A stretch of DNA of 39,061 nt from Dehalococcoidia bacterium (GTDB taxonomy: Bacteria; Chloroflexota; Dehalococcoidia; Dehalococcoidales; UBA1222), in assembly GCA_009779255.1 (NCBI GenBank), contig WREQ01000011.1, positions 1-39,061 on the forward strand. Direction: 5' to 3'. Made by a program: the position numbers and the translations under genes. Under the pieces are notes generated by a model. It was not told where the DNA came from, did no database searches, and was given only the letters and a program-made list of their open reading frames with translations. This document shows, one piece after another, positions 24,457 to 33,463 of the stretch. Within the stretch, counting starts at the first letter, position 1. Every line of letters begins with the position of its first letter.

Positions 24457-24900
24457 ATGAAAATAGAGGCTATTTTAGCCAAATTCGGCAGGGAACGCTT
24501 GAATCTCATTCCCATTCTGCATGAGATTCAAGCGCAGTCCGGTTACGTTTCTCCCGAAGCCATGCAGGCAGTGGCCGTACATCTCGGCTTGTCTGACAGC
24601 GAGGTTTACGGAGTGGTTACTTTCTATACCGCTTACAAACTCAAACCCGCCGGGCGGCACAGCCTTAAGGTATGCCGCGGCACTGCCTGCCATGTAAAAG
24701 GCTCTGAAAAAATCATTGGCGAAATTGAAAAGCAGCTTGGCATCAGTGACGGCGGGACTACCGGTGATGGCGAATACAGCTTTGAAACCGTGGCTTGCCT
24801 TGGGTCGTGCGCGTTGGGTCCGGTGGTGGTGCGTGACGGGCGTGTTTACGGGCGTGTCACGCCGGCACAGGTAAAAGACATATTGCGGGGTGACGAGTGA
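24457..24900 (+). CDS. NuoE-like [2Fe-2S] subunit of NAD-dependent formate dehydrogenase
   Basis: A 147-residue thioredoxin-like ferredoxin of the NuoE/HymA family that passes electrons between the FMN subunit and the catalytic subunit. The four cluster cysteines are Cys73, Cys78 (CRGTACHVKG), Cys114 and Cys118 (CLGSCALGP). The N-terminal helical part (residues 1-60, ending GVVTFYTAYKLKP) is typical. GGAG lies nine bases before the ATG. It overlaps the next gene by GTGA and is the first gene of the operon. Without the neighbours it could belong to a hydrogenase or complex I; the Mo/Sec subunit downstream points to formate dehydrogenase. Confidence 0.92.
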   Translation: MKIEAILAKFGRERLNLIPILHEIQAQSGYVSPEAMQAVAVHLGLSDSEVYGVVTFYTAYKLKPAGRHSLKVCRGTACHVKGSEKIIGEIEKQLGISDGGTTGDGEYSFETVACLGSCALGPVVVRDGRVYGRVTPAQVKDILRGDE

Positions 24901-26765
24901 ATCTTGAAGCGCTCAGGCGCAGTGCTGAACAGGAATGGCAGGCGCTTAACCATCCATCACGTCCCCAGATTCTTATTGGGCAGGCCACCTGCGGCGAGGC
25001 CGCCGGCGCTGGCGCGGTGCGGCGGTCTGTGCTTGACACACTCGCGAGGCTTGGCATTGCTGCCGACGTGCATAGCACCGGCTGCCTTGGCACATGCTAT
25101 TGCGAACCATTGGTGGACATCATAAAGCCGGGCGCGCCGCGTATTTCCTATCACAGCATGACACCTGAAAAGGTTTCATCTCTGCTTGAAGATTATCTGG
25201 TAAAAGACAATCCCTGTCCTGATCTGGCGCTGGGGGTGTGGGGCGAAGCGCGCGGCGGTATTCCCGCGCTGCTCGACCACTCGATGCTCAAATCACAGGT
25301 CAGAATTGCGTTGCGCAACGCCGGTGTGATTGTCCCTGATAATCTGCTACATTATCTGGCGCGCGGCGGCTACAAGGGGTTGGAACGGGCGCTCTCCATG
25401 TCTCCGGACGCCGTTATCGCCGAGATTGAAAAGTCGGGGTTGAGGGGGCGTGGTGGAGCCGGATTTCCAACCGGCGCCAAGTGGAAGCTGTGCCGCAAGT
25501 CTCGGAGCGTACCCAAGTACGTCATTTGCAACGCCGACGAGGGCGACCCCGGCGCCTTTATGGATCGCGATTTGTTGGAGAGTGACCCGCACGCGGTTCT
25601 GGAAGGCATCCTTGTCGGGGCCTTCGCCATCGGGGCGTCTCATGGCGTAATCTACATCCGCGCCGAATATCCGCTGGCCATCAGGCGTCTTGAATCCGCC
25701 ATTGCCGACCTGCACAGGCATAACCTGCTGGGGGATAACATCCTCGGCTCCGGTTTTGATTTCAATCTGTCGATAGTAATGGGCGCCGGCGTTTTCGTCT
25801 GCGGTGAGGGGACAGCGCTGACTGCCTCTATCATGGGTAGGCGTGGTATGCCGCGCACTCGCCCGCCTTTCTCCTCCGAAGCGGGGTTGTGGGGCAAACC
25901 AACTTCCATCAACAACGTCGAGACATGGGCGTGCGTTTCGGCTGTCATGCTGAACGGTGCGGAGTGGTTTGCCTCATACGGCACTGAAAAAAGCAGGGGT
26001 ACCAAGACTTTCTCGTTGGCGGGAAAGGTCAGGCGCACCGGACTGATTGAAGTGCCTATGGGCATGTCTCTTGAACAGATTATCTTTGGCATTGGCGGAG
26101 GAATTCCATACGACAAAAAATTCAAGGCGGTGCAGACCGGCGGTCCGGCCGGCGGCTGCATTCCTGCGGAAAAACTCCACCTGCCGGTTGATTACGAGGC
26201 GCTCAAAAAGGCGGGTTCGTTCATGGGTTCGGGCGGTATGATTGTGCTGGACGAGGACAATTGCATTGTGGAAACGGCGCGCTATTTCCTGTCGTTCATT
26301 GTCGACGAGTCCTGCGGCAAGTGTGTCCCCTGCCGGCTGGGTACGCGTCAGCTCCTTGACACTCTCACCTGCATCACGCGGGGTAGCGGCACCGCTGCTG
26401 ATATAGACAAAGTGCTGGGACTGGGGCGTTCCATTATTGCCAGTTCGTTGTGCGGGCTGGGACAGGGTGCGCCTCAGCCGTGTCTGACCACCATCGACTA
26501 TTTCAGAGACGAGTATGATGAGCATATTTGCGATCATATTTGCAGGGCAGGGGAATGCCGTGCGCTGGTTGCTTATGCTATCTTGAAGGACCGGTGCGGT
26601 GGCTGCGGAATTTGCAGGCGCAGTTGCCCATCGGATGCCATTAGTGGGGAGAGGGGCAGGGCGCATGTTATCGATGTCGACAAATGTTCAAAGTGTGGCA
26701 ATTGCTTGGAGGTTTGCTCTGTCAAATTCTCTGCGGTAGCCAGAGTCCCGGCTGGTAAAGGATGA
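24897..26765 (+). CDS. NuoF-like FMN/NAD(H)-binding subunit of formate dehydrogenase
   Basis: A 622-residue NuoF/HymB-type protein. Residues 1-100 form a thioredoxin-like [2Fe-2S] domain (GQATCGEAAGAGA, then TGCLGTCYCEP). The FMN/NAD core contains GLRGRGGAGFPTGAKW (about 180-195) and CNADEGDPGAFMDRD. A [4Fe-4S] site is CGKCVPCRLGTRQ (about 470-482). Two more [4Fe-4S] clusters sit in the C-terminal ferredoxin (CGGCGICRRSCP and CSKCGNCLEVC, about 566-610). It exchanges electrons with NAD. Start is GTG at 24897, overlapping the previous stop. GEGTAL appears where complex I has GEETAL; from memory, related hydrogenase and formate dehydrogenase subunits also vary here. Confidence 0.93.
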   Translation: MNLEALRRSAEQEWQALNHPSRPQILIGQATCGEAAGAGAVRRSVLDTLARLGIAADVHSTGCLGTCYCEPLVDIIKPGAPRISYHSMTPEKVSSLLEDYLVKDNPCPDLALGVWGEARGGIPALLDHSMLKSQVRIALRNAGVIVPDNLLHYLARGGYKGLERALSMSPDAVIAEIEKSGLRGRGGAGFPTGAKWKLCRKSRSVPKYVICNADEGDPGAFMDRDLLESDPHAVLEGILVGAFAIGASHGVIYIRAEYPLAIRRLESAIADLHRHNLLGDNILGSGFDFNLSIVMGAGVFVCGEGTALTASIMGRRGMPRTRPPFSSEAGLWGKPTSINNVETWACVSAVMLNGAEWFASYGTEKSRGTKTFSLAGKVRRTGLIEVPMGMSLEQIIFGIGGGIPYDKKFKAVQTGGPAGGCIPAEKLHLPVDYEALKKAGSFMGSGGMIVLDEDNCIVETARYFLSFIVDESCGKCVPCRLGTRQLLDTLTCITRGSGTAADIDKVLGLGRSIIASSLCGLGQGAPQPCLTTIDYFRDEYDEHICDHICRAGECRALVAYAILKDRCGGCGICRRSCPSDAISGERGRAHVIDVDKCSKCGNCLEVCSVKFSAVARVPAGKG

Positions 26766-26768
26766 AAA

Positions 26769-29441
26769 ATGGCTGATATTGTCAAGATTGTCATTGATGG
26801 GCGTGAGATAGAGGCTTGCGCCGGCGCTACCGTGCTGGAAGCTGCGTTATCCGCCGGTATCTATATTCCTAACCTGTGTCATCATCCAGACCTTGAGCCT
26901 TATGGCGGCTGTCGTTTATGCATTGTGGAAATCGCCGGTATGCGCGGTCTGCCCACGGCCTGCACTACTCGCGTCACTGATGGCATGACGGTCAAGACAT
27001 ATGGCGGCGAACTTGATAGAGTGCGCCGTGATACCCTTCAGCTCATTATGGCCAATCACCCGTCGGACTGCCTCTCCTGCGCCAAAAATCAGCGCTGCGA
27101 ATTGCAAAAAGTGACGGCCTATCTGGGTGTCACCGAACGCACTATGGCGCGCACCATGCCGGAGCAGGAAGTCGACGACTCCAATCCCTTCTTCACGCTG
27201 GACCGCAACTACTGCATATTGTGCGGGCGTTGTACGCGCACTTGTGCCGAGATTGTCGGTGTGGGGGCTATTGAGCTTATGGGGCGCGGAGATCAAACCC
27301 GCGTCGGCGTTTTTGGTGATAAAACTCTGATGGAATCCGACTGCCGCTCCTGCGGTGAGTGCATGGCGCGTTGCCCTGTGGGAGCGCTGCGTCCCAAAGT
27401 GAATGTCGTTCCGGCCTATGAGGTGCTGACGACCTGCCCTTACTGCGCCGTGGGCTGTTCGATATATCTGGGTATGCGCGATGGCAGGCTGGTTTCGGCT
27501 CGCGGCAATAAGGACGGTGGCGCCAACCGGGGTATGCTGTGTGTCAAGGGGCGCTTTGGCGCCACTGAATTTGTACAGCATCCTGATCGACTGACCACGC
27601 CGCTGATTCGTGGCGATAACGGACAGCAGCCGGCGGATTGGGATTCTGTTCTTGATCTTGTCGCCGCCAGATTCAAGTCCTACGCTCCGGATGAAGTGGC
27701 AGTGGTGCCTTCATCACGCACTACAAATGAAGATGTATATGTGGCGCAGAAGTTGGCGCGGGCGGCGCTTAGGACGAACAATATCGACAACTGTGCCCGT
27801 CTGTGACATGCTCCCACGGTGGCCGGTCTGGCCACCCAGTTCGGCTCGGGAGCCATGACCAACTCCATCGGGGATATAGCGCAGTCGGCCTGCTTGCTCA
27901 ATATCGGCGCCAACACGGCGGACGCGCATCCGGTGATTGCTTACCAGATGGAACAGGCGGTGCGCCGCGGAGCCAAACTTATCGTTATCAATCCGCGTAG
28001 GGTGGGGCTGGTGCGTCACGCAGATCTGTGGCTCAGGCCGCGCGCTGGCACCAATGTGTCTTTGTTGATGGGGCTGTGCCGCGCAATCCTGGATAACGGC
28101 TGGCAGGATGACGCTTTTATCGCCGAACGCTGCGAAAACTTTGATGCCATGAAGCAATCGCTTGAGCAACACGACCTTGACTCGGTGGCGAAGATTACCG
28201 GCCTGAAAGTCTCCGAGATTACCGAGGCGGCGCGGATGTACGCCCTGAACGCGCCGGCGGCCATTTCATACGCCATGGGCATCTGCGAATGGAGCCACGG
28301 CACCGATGCCGTGATGGCGGTGGGCAATCTGGCGATGATTACCGGCAATATCGGCAAGCCGGGTGCCGGCGTCAATCCGCTCAGAGGGCAGAACAATGTG
28401 CAGGGCGCCTGCGATATGGGGGCGCTTCCCGGCATATACGTCGGCTATCAATCTGTGGCCGATACTGCCGCACATGAAAAGTTCGCCAAGGCATGGGGCA
28501 ATACCTCCGGATTTACTCCCGGTCTGACGCTGACCCAGATGTTCGATGCCGCAGCCGAGGGCAAAATCAAGGCAATGTATATTATCGGCGAAAACCCCAT
28601 GCTGTCAGACCCGAACAGCACGCATATTGAAAAAGCACTCAGGAAGCTGGATTTTCTGGTGGTGCAGGATATTTTCCGCAACGAGACTACAGCTATGGCG
28701 CATGTTGTCCTTCCGGGCGCCAGTTTTGCCGAAAAGGATGGCACCTTTACCAACACCGAGCGCCGCTTCCAGCGCGTCAGAAAGGTCATTGAGCCGCTTT
28801 CCGGCTGTCGTCCCGACTGGCTGATAACCGCGCAAATCGCTCAGAGGATGGGGGCCGCCGGCTTCGATTATGCCTCGCCGCAGGACATCATGCGGGAAAT
28901 CAACGCACTTGCCCCCGGCTTCGCCGGCATCACTTATGAGCGGCTGGAAACTTGCGGCGGGCTGCAATGGCCATGTCCTTCTGTCGAACACCCTGGCACG
29001 CCGGTGCTGCATACGCACTTGTTCGCCCGCGGGCGCGGCAGGTTCATGCCGTTGGAGTACAGGCCTCCGTTCGAAGTGCCGGATAAAGACTATCCGTTTC
29101 TTCTTGACACCGGGCGCGCCCTGTTCCAGTACCATACTGGCACTCAAACGCGCCGCGTGGCAGGGTTGAATAAGTTCATGAGCGAAGAAAAATTGCAAAT
29201 CAATCCGAAGGACGCCGCAAAACTGGGCATTCACGAAGGAGATATGCTGGCCATCTCATCGCGGCGCGGCAGTGTCAGGGCGCGTGCGGCACTTACTGAT
29301 GTCACGCCTGTCGGAACGGTTTACATGACGTTCCATTTCCGCGAAACGCCCACCAACCTGCTTACCAGCCCCGGGCGCGACCCTGTGACGCATACTCCTG
29401 AATTCAAGGCCTGCGCCGTGCGGGTGGAAAAAGTTCTCTGA
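26769..29441 (+). CDS. fdhA: Selenocysteine formate dehydrogenase, catalytic subunit
   Basis: One frame of 890 residues with an in-frame TGA at 27804-27806, read as Sec346. The context NCARL-U-HAPTVAGL matches the Sec site of formate dehydrogenases (E. coli FdhF has a CARV-U-HGPSVAGL-type sequence). N-terminal domains: [2Fe-2S] (Cys37, 48, 51, 65), a His-Cys3 site (HPSDCLSCAKNQRC), two [4Fe-4S] clusters (CILCGRCTRTC and CRSCGECMARC), then the TCPYCAVGC cluster of the molybdopterin domain. The rest is a complete bis-MGD Mo/W domain plus C-terminal dinucleotide-binding domain. With the NuoE- and NuoF-like subunits it couples formate/CO2 to NAD(H), probably in the cytoplasm; no signal peptide is visible. 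A SECIS hairpin follows the TGA. AAAGGA precedes the ATG. Confidence 0.96.
27807..27836 (+). promoter_or_regulatory. SECIS element of fdhA
   Basis: GGTGGCC (27818-27824) and GGCCACC (27830-27836) form a perfect 7-bp stem with loop GGTCT, starting 18 nt after the TGA. The GGUCU loop resembles the core of the E. coli fdhF SECIS loop, whose G and U contact SelB. Confidence 0.85.
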
Positions 29442-29459
29442 CGAAGCTGGAGTTAAACC

Positions 29460-29819
29460 GTGCAGTACATTGGCGTCGACATAATAGAGATTTCTCGTAT
29501 CGTGGATTCGGTCAGTAGTCTCGGAGATGCCTTTCTGGAGCGCATCTATACGCCGAAAGAAATCGAAGCCTACCGCGATAAAATCCCTTCCCTTGCGGCG
29601 CGCTTTGCCGCCAAAGAGGCGGCGATTAAAGCTCTTGGCGCCGCCGGCCTCAGCCTCCGTGAAATCGAAGTACTCTCTGCATTCGACGGCAAACCTGTCA
29701 TTACTCTTCACGGCAAGGCGTGGCAAAGGGCGGAGGAACTCAATATCGCTGGGCTTGAAATCAGCCTGTCGCATTCAAAGGAATACGCGGTGGCTTTTGT
29801 GGTGGGAATGTCTAAATAA
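29460..29819 (+). CDS. acpS: Holo-[acyl-carrier-protein] synthase
   Basis: A 119-residue AcpS-type phosphopantetheinyl transferase that activates acyl carrier protein from CoA. The N-terminal metal-site motif is IGVDIIEISRI, and the second is FAAKEAAIKALG; both are characteristic. The C-terminal LEISLSHSKEYAVAFV is also conserved. Start is GTG with GGAG nine bases upstream. It lies 18 bases after fdhA and may be co-transcribed, though its role is in fatty acid synthesis. Confidence 0.93.
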   Translation: MQYIGVDIIEISRIVDSVSSLGDAFLERIYTPKEIEAYRDKIPSLAARFAAKEAAIKALGAAGLSLREIEVLSAFDGKPVITLHGKAWQRAEELNIAGLEISLSHSKEYAVAFVVGMSK

Positions 29820-29898
29820 ATCATAGCTATAGCCGGGTTGTAGTCGGCGGAACGCATGGGTTCCCGGCCGGTCTGTTTTTACGCCCGTTTTTCAAACA

Positions 29899-29907
29899 TG
29901 CTAAAAT
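29899..29907 (+). promoter_or_regulatory. Extended -10 promoter of yebC-ruvCA
   Basis: TGC TAAAAT (hexamer 29902-29907), about 50 bases before the yebC ATG. No convincing -35 is visible, as is common for extended -10 promoters. Confidence 0.45.
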
Positions 29908-29929
29908 ACCTCGTAGAAGGAAAATGAAT

Positions 29930-29945
29930 CTTCCGCTCGCGGAAG
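29930..29945 (+). promoter_or_regulatory. Hairpin covering the yebC ribosome binding site
   Basis: CTTCCGC (29930-29936) and GCGGAAG (29939-29945) pair perfectly across two bases. The right arm includes GGAAG, the first part of the GGAAGGGGG ribosome binding site, so folding could lower yebC translation. Confidence 0.35.
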
Positions 29946-29956
29946 GGGGCTTTGCC

Positions 29957-30715
29957 ATGTCCGGACATTCTAAATGGGCTACCATCAAACACCAGAAGGG
30001 CGCTGCTGACGCCAAGCGCGGCCAGCTGTTCACCAAGCTTTCGCGTGAAATTATCTTCGCCGCCAGAGCTGGCGGCGGCAATCCCGAGGGCAACTCGCGA
30101 CTGAGGCTGGCTATTCAGAAGGCCAAGGATGCTCGTATGCCGGGTGACAATATCGAACGCGCTATCAAGAAGGGCGAAGGTAATCTGGAAGGCCAACAGA
30201 TGTTTGAGGCTTCCTATGAAGGTTATGGGCCGGGTGGTGCCGCAGTGATGGTGGATATTGTTTCTGACAACCGCAACCGCGCTGTGCAGGAACTGCGTTC
30301 GGCGTTCACCAGAGCTGGCGGCAATCTGGGCGAAACTGGTTCGGTGGCCTGGATGTTTGAAGCGAAGGGTATTATCGGTGTGCAGGCGGAAGGTAAGGAT
30401 ATTGACGACATAACGATGAAAGCCATTGATGCCGGTGCCGATGATGTCAGCCTGCAGGGCGAATACATTGAAATCTGTACCAAACCTGCCGAACTGGAAA
30501 GCGTGCGCAAGGGGCTGGAGCAGGCGGGGGTTGAGGTTGAGTCCGCCGAACTGGCCAAGGTTGCCAATACCACCATTTCCCTCGATGAGCACACCGCCTT
30601 CGGCGTGTTGCGCATGCTGGACCGGCTGGAAGAAATGGATGATGTGCAGAACGTATATCACAACGTGGATATTCCAGACGCAGTGATGGAGAAATACCAG
30701 TCGGAGATGAAATAG
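29957..30715 (+). CDS. YebC/PmpR family regulatory protein
   Basis: A 252-residue YebC-family protein. It starts MSGHSKWATIKHQKGAAD, the family hallmark, and continues with MPGDNIERAIKKG and GYGPGGAAVMVDIVSDNRNR. Members act as DNA-binding regulators or as ribosome-associated factors easing translation of proline runs. The ATG at 29957 is preceded by GGAAGGGGG. An earlier in-frame ATG at 29924 would place the hairpin inside the coding region and does not fit the family start. It is followed after 14 bases by ruvC, the conserved yebC-ruvC-ruvA order. Confidence 0.95.
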   Translation: MSGHSKWATIKHQKGAADAKRGQLFTKLSREIIFAARAGGGNPEGNSRLRLAIQKAKDARMPGDNIERAIKKGEGNLEGQQMFEASYEGYGPGGAAVMVDIVSDNRNRAVQELRSAFTRAGGNLGETGSVAWMFEAKGIIGVQAEGKDIDDITMKAIDAGADDVSLQGEYIEICTKPAELESVRKGLEQAGVEVESAELAKVANTTISLDEHTAFGVLRMLDRLEEMDDVQNVYHNVDIPDAVMEKYQSEMK

Positions 30716-30729
30716 AGGCGGGGGAGCGC

Positions 30730-31233
30730 ATGATAGTGCTTGGGGTTGACCCGGGGACCATCGTGCTGGGCTACGGCCTTATTGAGAGTCGCGGCGACGG
30801 GATGACTCCTGTTTGCTATGATTCGATAAAGTGCAAGGCGCGCTCCGCAATGTCGGAGCGCCTGCTTTTTTTATACGAAGGGTTGGGCGAAGTCGTCCGC
30901 AGGTACCGGCCGGACGTTATTGCGATTGAATCCCCATTTGTCGGCGATAACGTCAAATCGGCTTTTGCTATCGGCAAAGCGCAGGCCATAGTCTTTCTGC
31001 TTGCTGCCCAAAATGGCATTCCCATTTACGAATATTCGCCGGCGCAGGTCAAACACCATGTGGCTGACTACGGAGCTTCGTCGAAAGAGCAGGTACAGCA
31101 AATGGTCAAGATGCTGCTGGAGTTGGACGAAGTGCCTGAGCCAAACGACGCCGCCGACGCCTTGGCCGTTGCCATCTGCCATTTGAGGGAGAGCAGGCTC
31201 AGGGAAATTTTAGGCGAGGACAGGTATCGGTAG
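30730..31233 (+). CDS. ruvC: Holliday junction resolvase RuvC
   Basis: A 167-residue endonuclease that cuts four-way DNA junctions bound by RuvAB. The catalytic acids are visible: Asp7 in GVDPGT, Glu in IAIESPFVGDN, and the C-terminal pair in PNDAADALAVA. GGGGAG precedes the ATG. A terminator-like hairpin lies inside the gene at 30840-30872. ruvA follows; ruvB is not in the window. Confidence 0.95.
   Translation: MIVLGVDPGTIVLGYGLIESRGDGMTPVCYDSIKCKARSAMSERLLFLYEGLGEVVRRYRPDVIAIESPFVGDNVKSAFAIGKAQAIVFLLAAQNGIPIYEYSPAQVKHHVADYGASSKEQVQQMVKMLLELDEVPEPNDAADALAVAICHLRESRLREILGEDRYR
30840..30872 (+). terminator. Terminator-like hairpin inside ruvC
   Basis: GCGCTCCG (30840-30847) and CGGAGCGC (30854-30861) form a perfect 8-bp stem with a 6-nt loop. 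After four bases comes a run of seven T (30866-30872). It lies within codons about 37-48 of ruvC, so any termination would be partial. Confidence 0.35.
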
Positions 31234-31266
31234 CCGCTGCCATGGGGTACGCGGTATGGAGGGAAT

Positions 31267-31851
31267 ATGATTTCATCGCTCAGGGGCAACATAGAATCGC
31301 TTTCTGCTGAATACGCCGTCATCAACGTCAGGGATGTGGGATTCCAGGTATTCATGCCGGCTTCCGCTCTTCTTGCGCTTGGCAACATTGGTGACGCAGT
31401 GCGGGTGCATATTCATACTTATGTGCGTGAGGACGCCATCTTGCTTTACGGTTTCGCGTCCGAGGATGATAAGAAGCTGTTTGAGATGCTGATAAATGTT
31501 TCCGGTTTCGGGCCGAAACTGGCGCTGGCGCTGCTGTCTGCCATGAGCGTGGAGCAGCTGGTTTCCGCCATTGCCGCTGGCAGCGAGGAATTGCTCACCT
31601 CCATCCCTGGTGTGGGGAAAAAATTGGCGGGGCGGCTTGTTCTGGAACTTAGGGACAAGGTAAAGACCGGCTGGACGGGTGCCAGAGTGGTGCTGATTGG
31701 GGAGGAGGACGGAGAAGTGGTGGCGGCGCTACTGGGGTTGGGTTACTCCGCCTCCGAGGCGTCCAATGCGGTGGCAGCGTTGCCCAGAGGTAAAAAATTG
31801 ACGCTTGAAGAAAAAGTCAAGGCGGCGCTGGGGTATTTTGGTAAGAGTTAG
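31267..31851 (+). CDS. ruvA: Holliday junction DNA helicase subunit RuvA
   Basis: A 194-residue RuvA of normal length, which binds four-way junctions and loads RuvB. The N-terminal OB fold begins MISSLRGNIESL. The tandem helix-hairpin-helix region has NVSGFGPKLALALLS and SIPGVGKKLAGRLVLEL. The C-terminal domain III that contacts RuvB (EVVAALLGLGYSASEASNA) is present. GGAGG lies seven bases before the ATG. Confidence 0.96.
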   Translation: MISSLRGNIESLSAEYAVINVRDVGFQVFMPASALLALGNIGDAVRVHIHTYVREDAILLYGFASEDDKKLFEMLINVSGFGPKLALALLSAMSVEQLVSAIAAGSEELLTSIPGVGKKLAGRLVLELRDKVKTGWTGARVVLIGEEDGEVVAALLGLGYSASEASNAVAALPRGKKLTLEEKVKAALGYFGKS

Positions 31852-31920
31852 CCGGCTTTAGTTCATTGATATAAAATGTGAACATCATCAGGGAGAAACA
31901 ATGCAGCCGGAGGCGGCAGA

Positions 31921-32811
31921 GTGAAAAAAACAATCAGGGATTTTTTTAACGGGCTGGCATTTGGAATAACGGAAACCGTTCCGGGTGTAAGCGGAGGGAC
32001 CATTGCGCTTATACTGGGGTTTTACTTTGAACTGATTGAAACAATCAACCACTTTTCGGAAAATATCAAAAAACGGCTGAAATTTCTTATTCCGCTGGTG
32101 CTGGGCATCGCGGTGGGGATATTGCTGTTCAGTTCGCTGATAAATTTCCTGCTGGCCAATTATTCGTTTCCGACCATGCTGTTCTTTATCGGGCTTATCG
32201 CCGGTATCATTCCTCACATTTACGCGAAAGTCAAAGAACAGGGTCGTCGCCTGCAGTTTCGGGACATCCTTTTGATTGTAATACCGTTTGTGTTTCTGCT
32301 GGCGCTGTCCTTCCTGAGAACCGGTGATTCTGCCACCAGTCCGGAAGAGATGATACATACCATCGGCTTTCCTTACATGATTTTTATACTGGTTGCGGGA
32401 ATTGTCGCAGCCGCCGCGCTGGTTATACCCGGCATCAGCGGTTCTTTTGTTTTGCTTTTATTGGGGGTTTATCCTTTGGCAATCTATGCCGTCTCGTTAA
32501 TCAGGACACTGCTGACCGATATAACAAATATCGACCTGATGCTGAGTATATGCAAAGTGCTGATACCTCTGGCGATAGGCATAATAATCGGCGGGCTTTC
32601 CATGGCCAGACTGATTGGGAAGCTTTTAAAAAATCATTCCAGAACCACCTATTCGATAATTCTGGGCATCATGCTTGGTTCGCTCTGCGTCCTGTTCAAA
32701 AATCCTATAGTCTATGCAAGCGGTGTTTCTGCATGGATTATCGTCGCCGGTGTGATAACCTTCTGTCTGGGATGCGTGCTTTCCTTCAACATAGGAAAGA
32801 AGCGGCTGTAA
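31921..32811 (+). CDS. DUF368 family membrane protein
   Basis: A 296-residue membrane protein with about eight hydrophobic segments and the DUF368 signatures FGITETVPGVSGGTIALILGFY (internal, near residue 15) and LVIPGISGSFVLLLLG. DUF368/PopT proteins have been linked to polyprenyl-phosphate recycling across the membrane; that role here is by family only. GTG start with GGAGG eight bases upstream. It is 69 bases after ruvA and may have its own promoter. Confidence 0.9.
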   Translation: MKKTIRDFFNGLAFGITETVPGVSGGTIALILGFYFELIETINHFSENIKKRLKFLIPLVLGIAVGILLFSSLINFLLANYSFPTMLFFIGLIAGIIPHIYAKVKEQGRRLQFRDILLIVIPFVFLLALSFLRTGDSATSPEEMIHTIGFPYMIFILVAGIVAAAALVIPGISGSFVLLLLGVYPLAIYAVSLIRTLLTDITNIDLMLSICKVLIPLAIGIIIGGLSMARLIGKLLKNHSRTTYSIILGIMLGSLCVLFKNPIVYASGVSAWIIVAGVITFCLGCVLSFNIGKKRL

Positions 32812-32834
32812 GCGTTGTCATAAGCGGTACGCTA

Positions 32835-33161
32835 TTAACCATCGTTCCCAAAATCAAAGTGGCAAACAGACCTCTGGGTGCTTTTCATCGTTTTCGCTTC
32901 AAATGAAACCTCAATTTCCGCACCGAGTGATAGCTTTTCTTTGGAACGCACCTTTGCTGGCAGGGCGATAAAATGTGTGCCGTCACCCATCGGCAATAAT
33001 GATGTTTGCCACACCGAATTGCCCACTTTGGCGTTAACCGCGATCAATTCACGGTCTGCAAGATATTCGATGGGTTTGCTTAAAGCAGTCGGTACGGAAA
33101 CATAGTGCCAACCTTTTTCCCGCTCAAATAATTTAACTTGAGCGATGAACGAATTTTCCAT
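32835..33161 (-). CDS. DUF1905-domain protein
   Basis: A 108-residue small protein. FIAQVKLFEREKGWHYVSVP at the start and GNSVWQTSLLPMGDG, IALPAKVR and EIEVSFEAK later match the beta-barrel DUF1905 fold; biochemical role unknown. The ATG at 33161 follows a strong GGGAGGTGATA. The frame is open further upstream to 33203, but that start lacks a site. Confidence 0.8.
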   Translation of the reverse strand: MENSFIAQVKLFEREKGWHYVSVPTALSKPIEYLADRELIAVNAKVGNSVWQTSLLPMGDGTHFIALPAKVRSKEKLSLGAEIEVSFEAKTMKSTQRSVCHFDFGNDG

Positions 33162-33208
33162 TATCACCTCCCTATTTACCAAATTAGAACAATAATATGG
33201 CAATGGGG

Positions 33209-33463
33209 TTATGCGTTGTATTTAAGTTTGGCGATGATCAGTCCGCATGCCAGCGTTATCGAGACAGAGTTCCACAGGATGATGGGCGCCTGACCGTCAA
33301 GGATTCCGTAAATCAGCCACAGCAGGTTGCCGAAAGCCATACAGAGGATGAAAACGAGACTGAGTTCGCGGGCGCTCCTGAGGCGCAACACGCGCCATAA
33401 TTGCGGCGCCATGCTGAAAGTGGTGAAAATTCCGGCGATAAAGCCGAGAAAGTCGTAGTTCAC
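33209..33463 (-). CDS. SemiSWEET-type sugar transporter (PQ-loop)
   Basis: An 84-residue protein with three hydrophobic helices (about 5-22, 35-55, 62-78), the size of a SemiSWEET half-transporter that works as a dimer. The PQ motif is in MAPQLWRVLR, and GNLLWLIYG with its conserved Asn and Trp is in helix 2. GTG start overlaps the coaE stop (GTGA). Confidence 0.88.
   Translation of the reverse strand: MNYDFLGFIAGIFTTFSMAPQLWRVLRLRSARELSLVFILCMAFGNLLWLIYGILDGQAPIILWNSVSITLACGLIIAKLKYNA

Noticed and set aside
26769-27806. Formate dehydrogenase gene ending at the TGA at 27804, with a second gene from 27819
   Set aside because: Both parts are in one frame, the TGA stands at the known Sec position and a SECIS hairpin follows, so they are a single gene.
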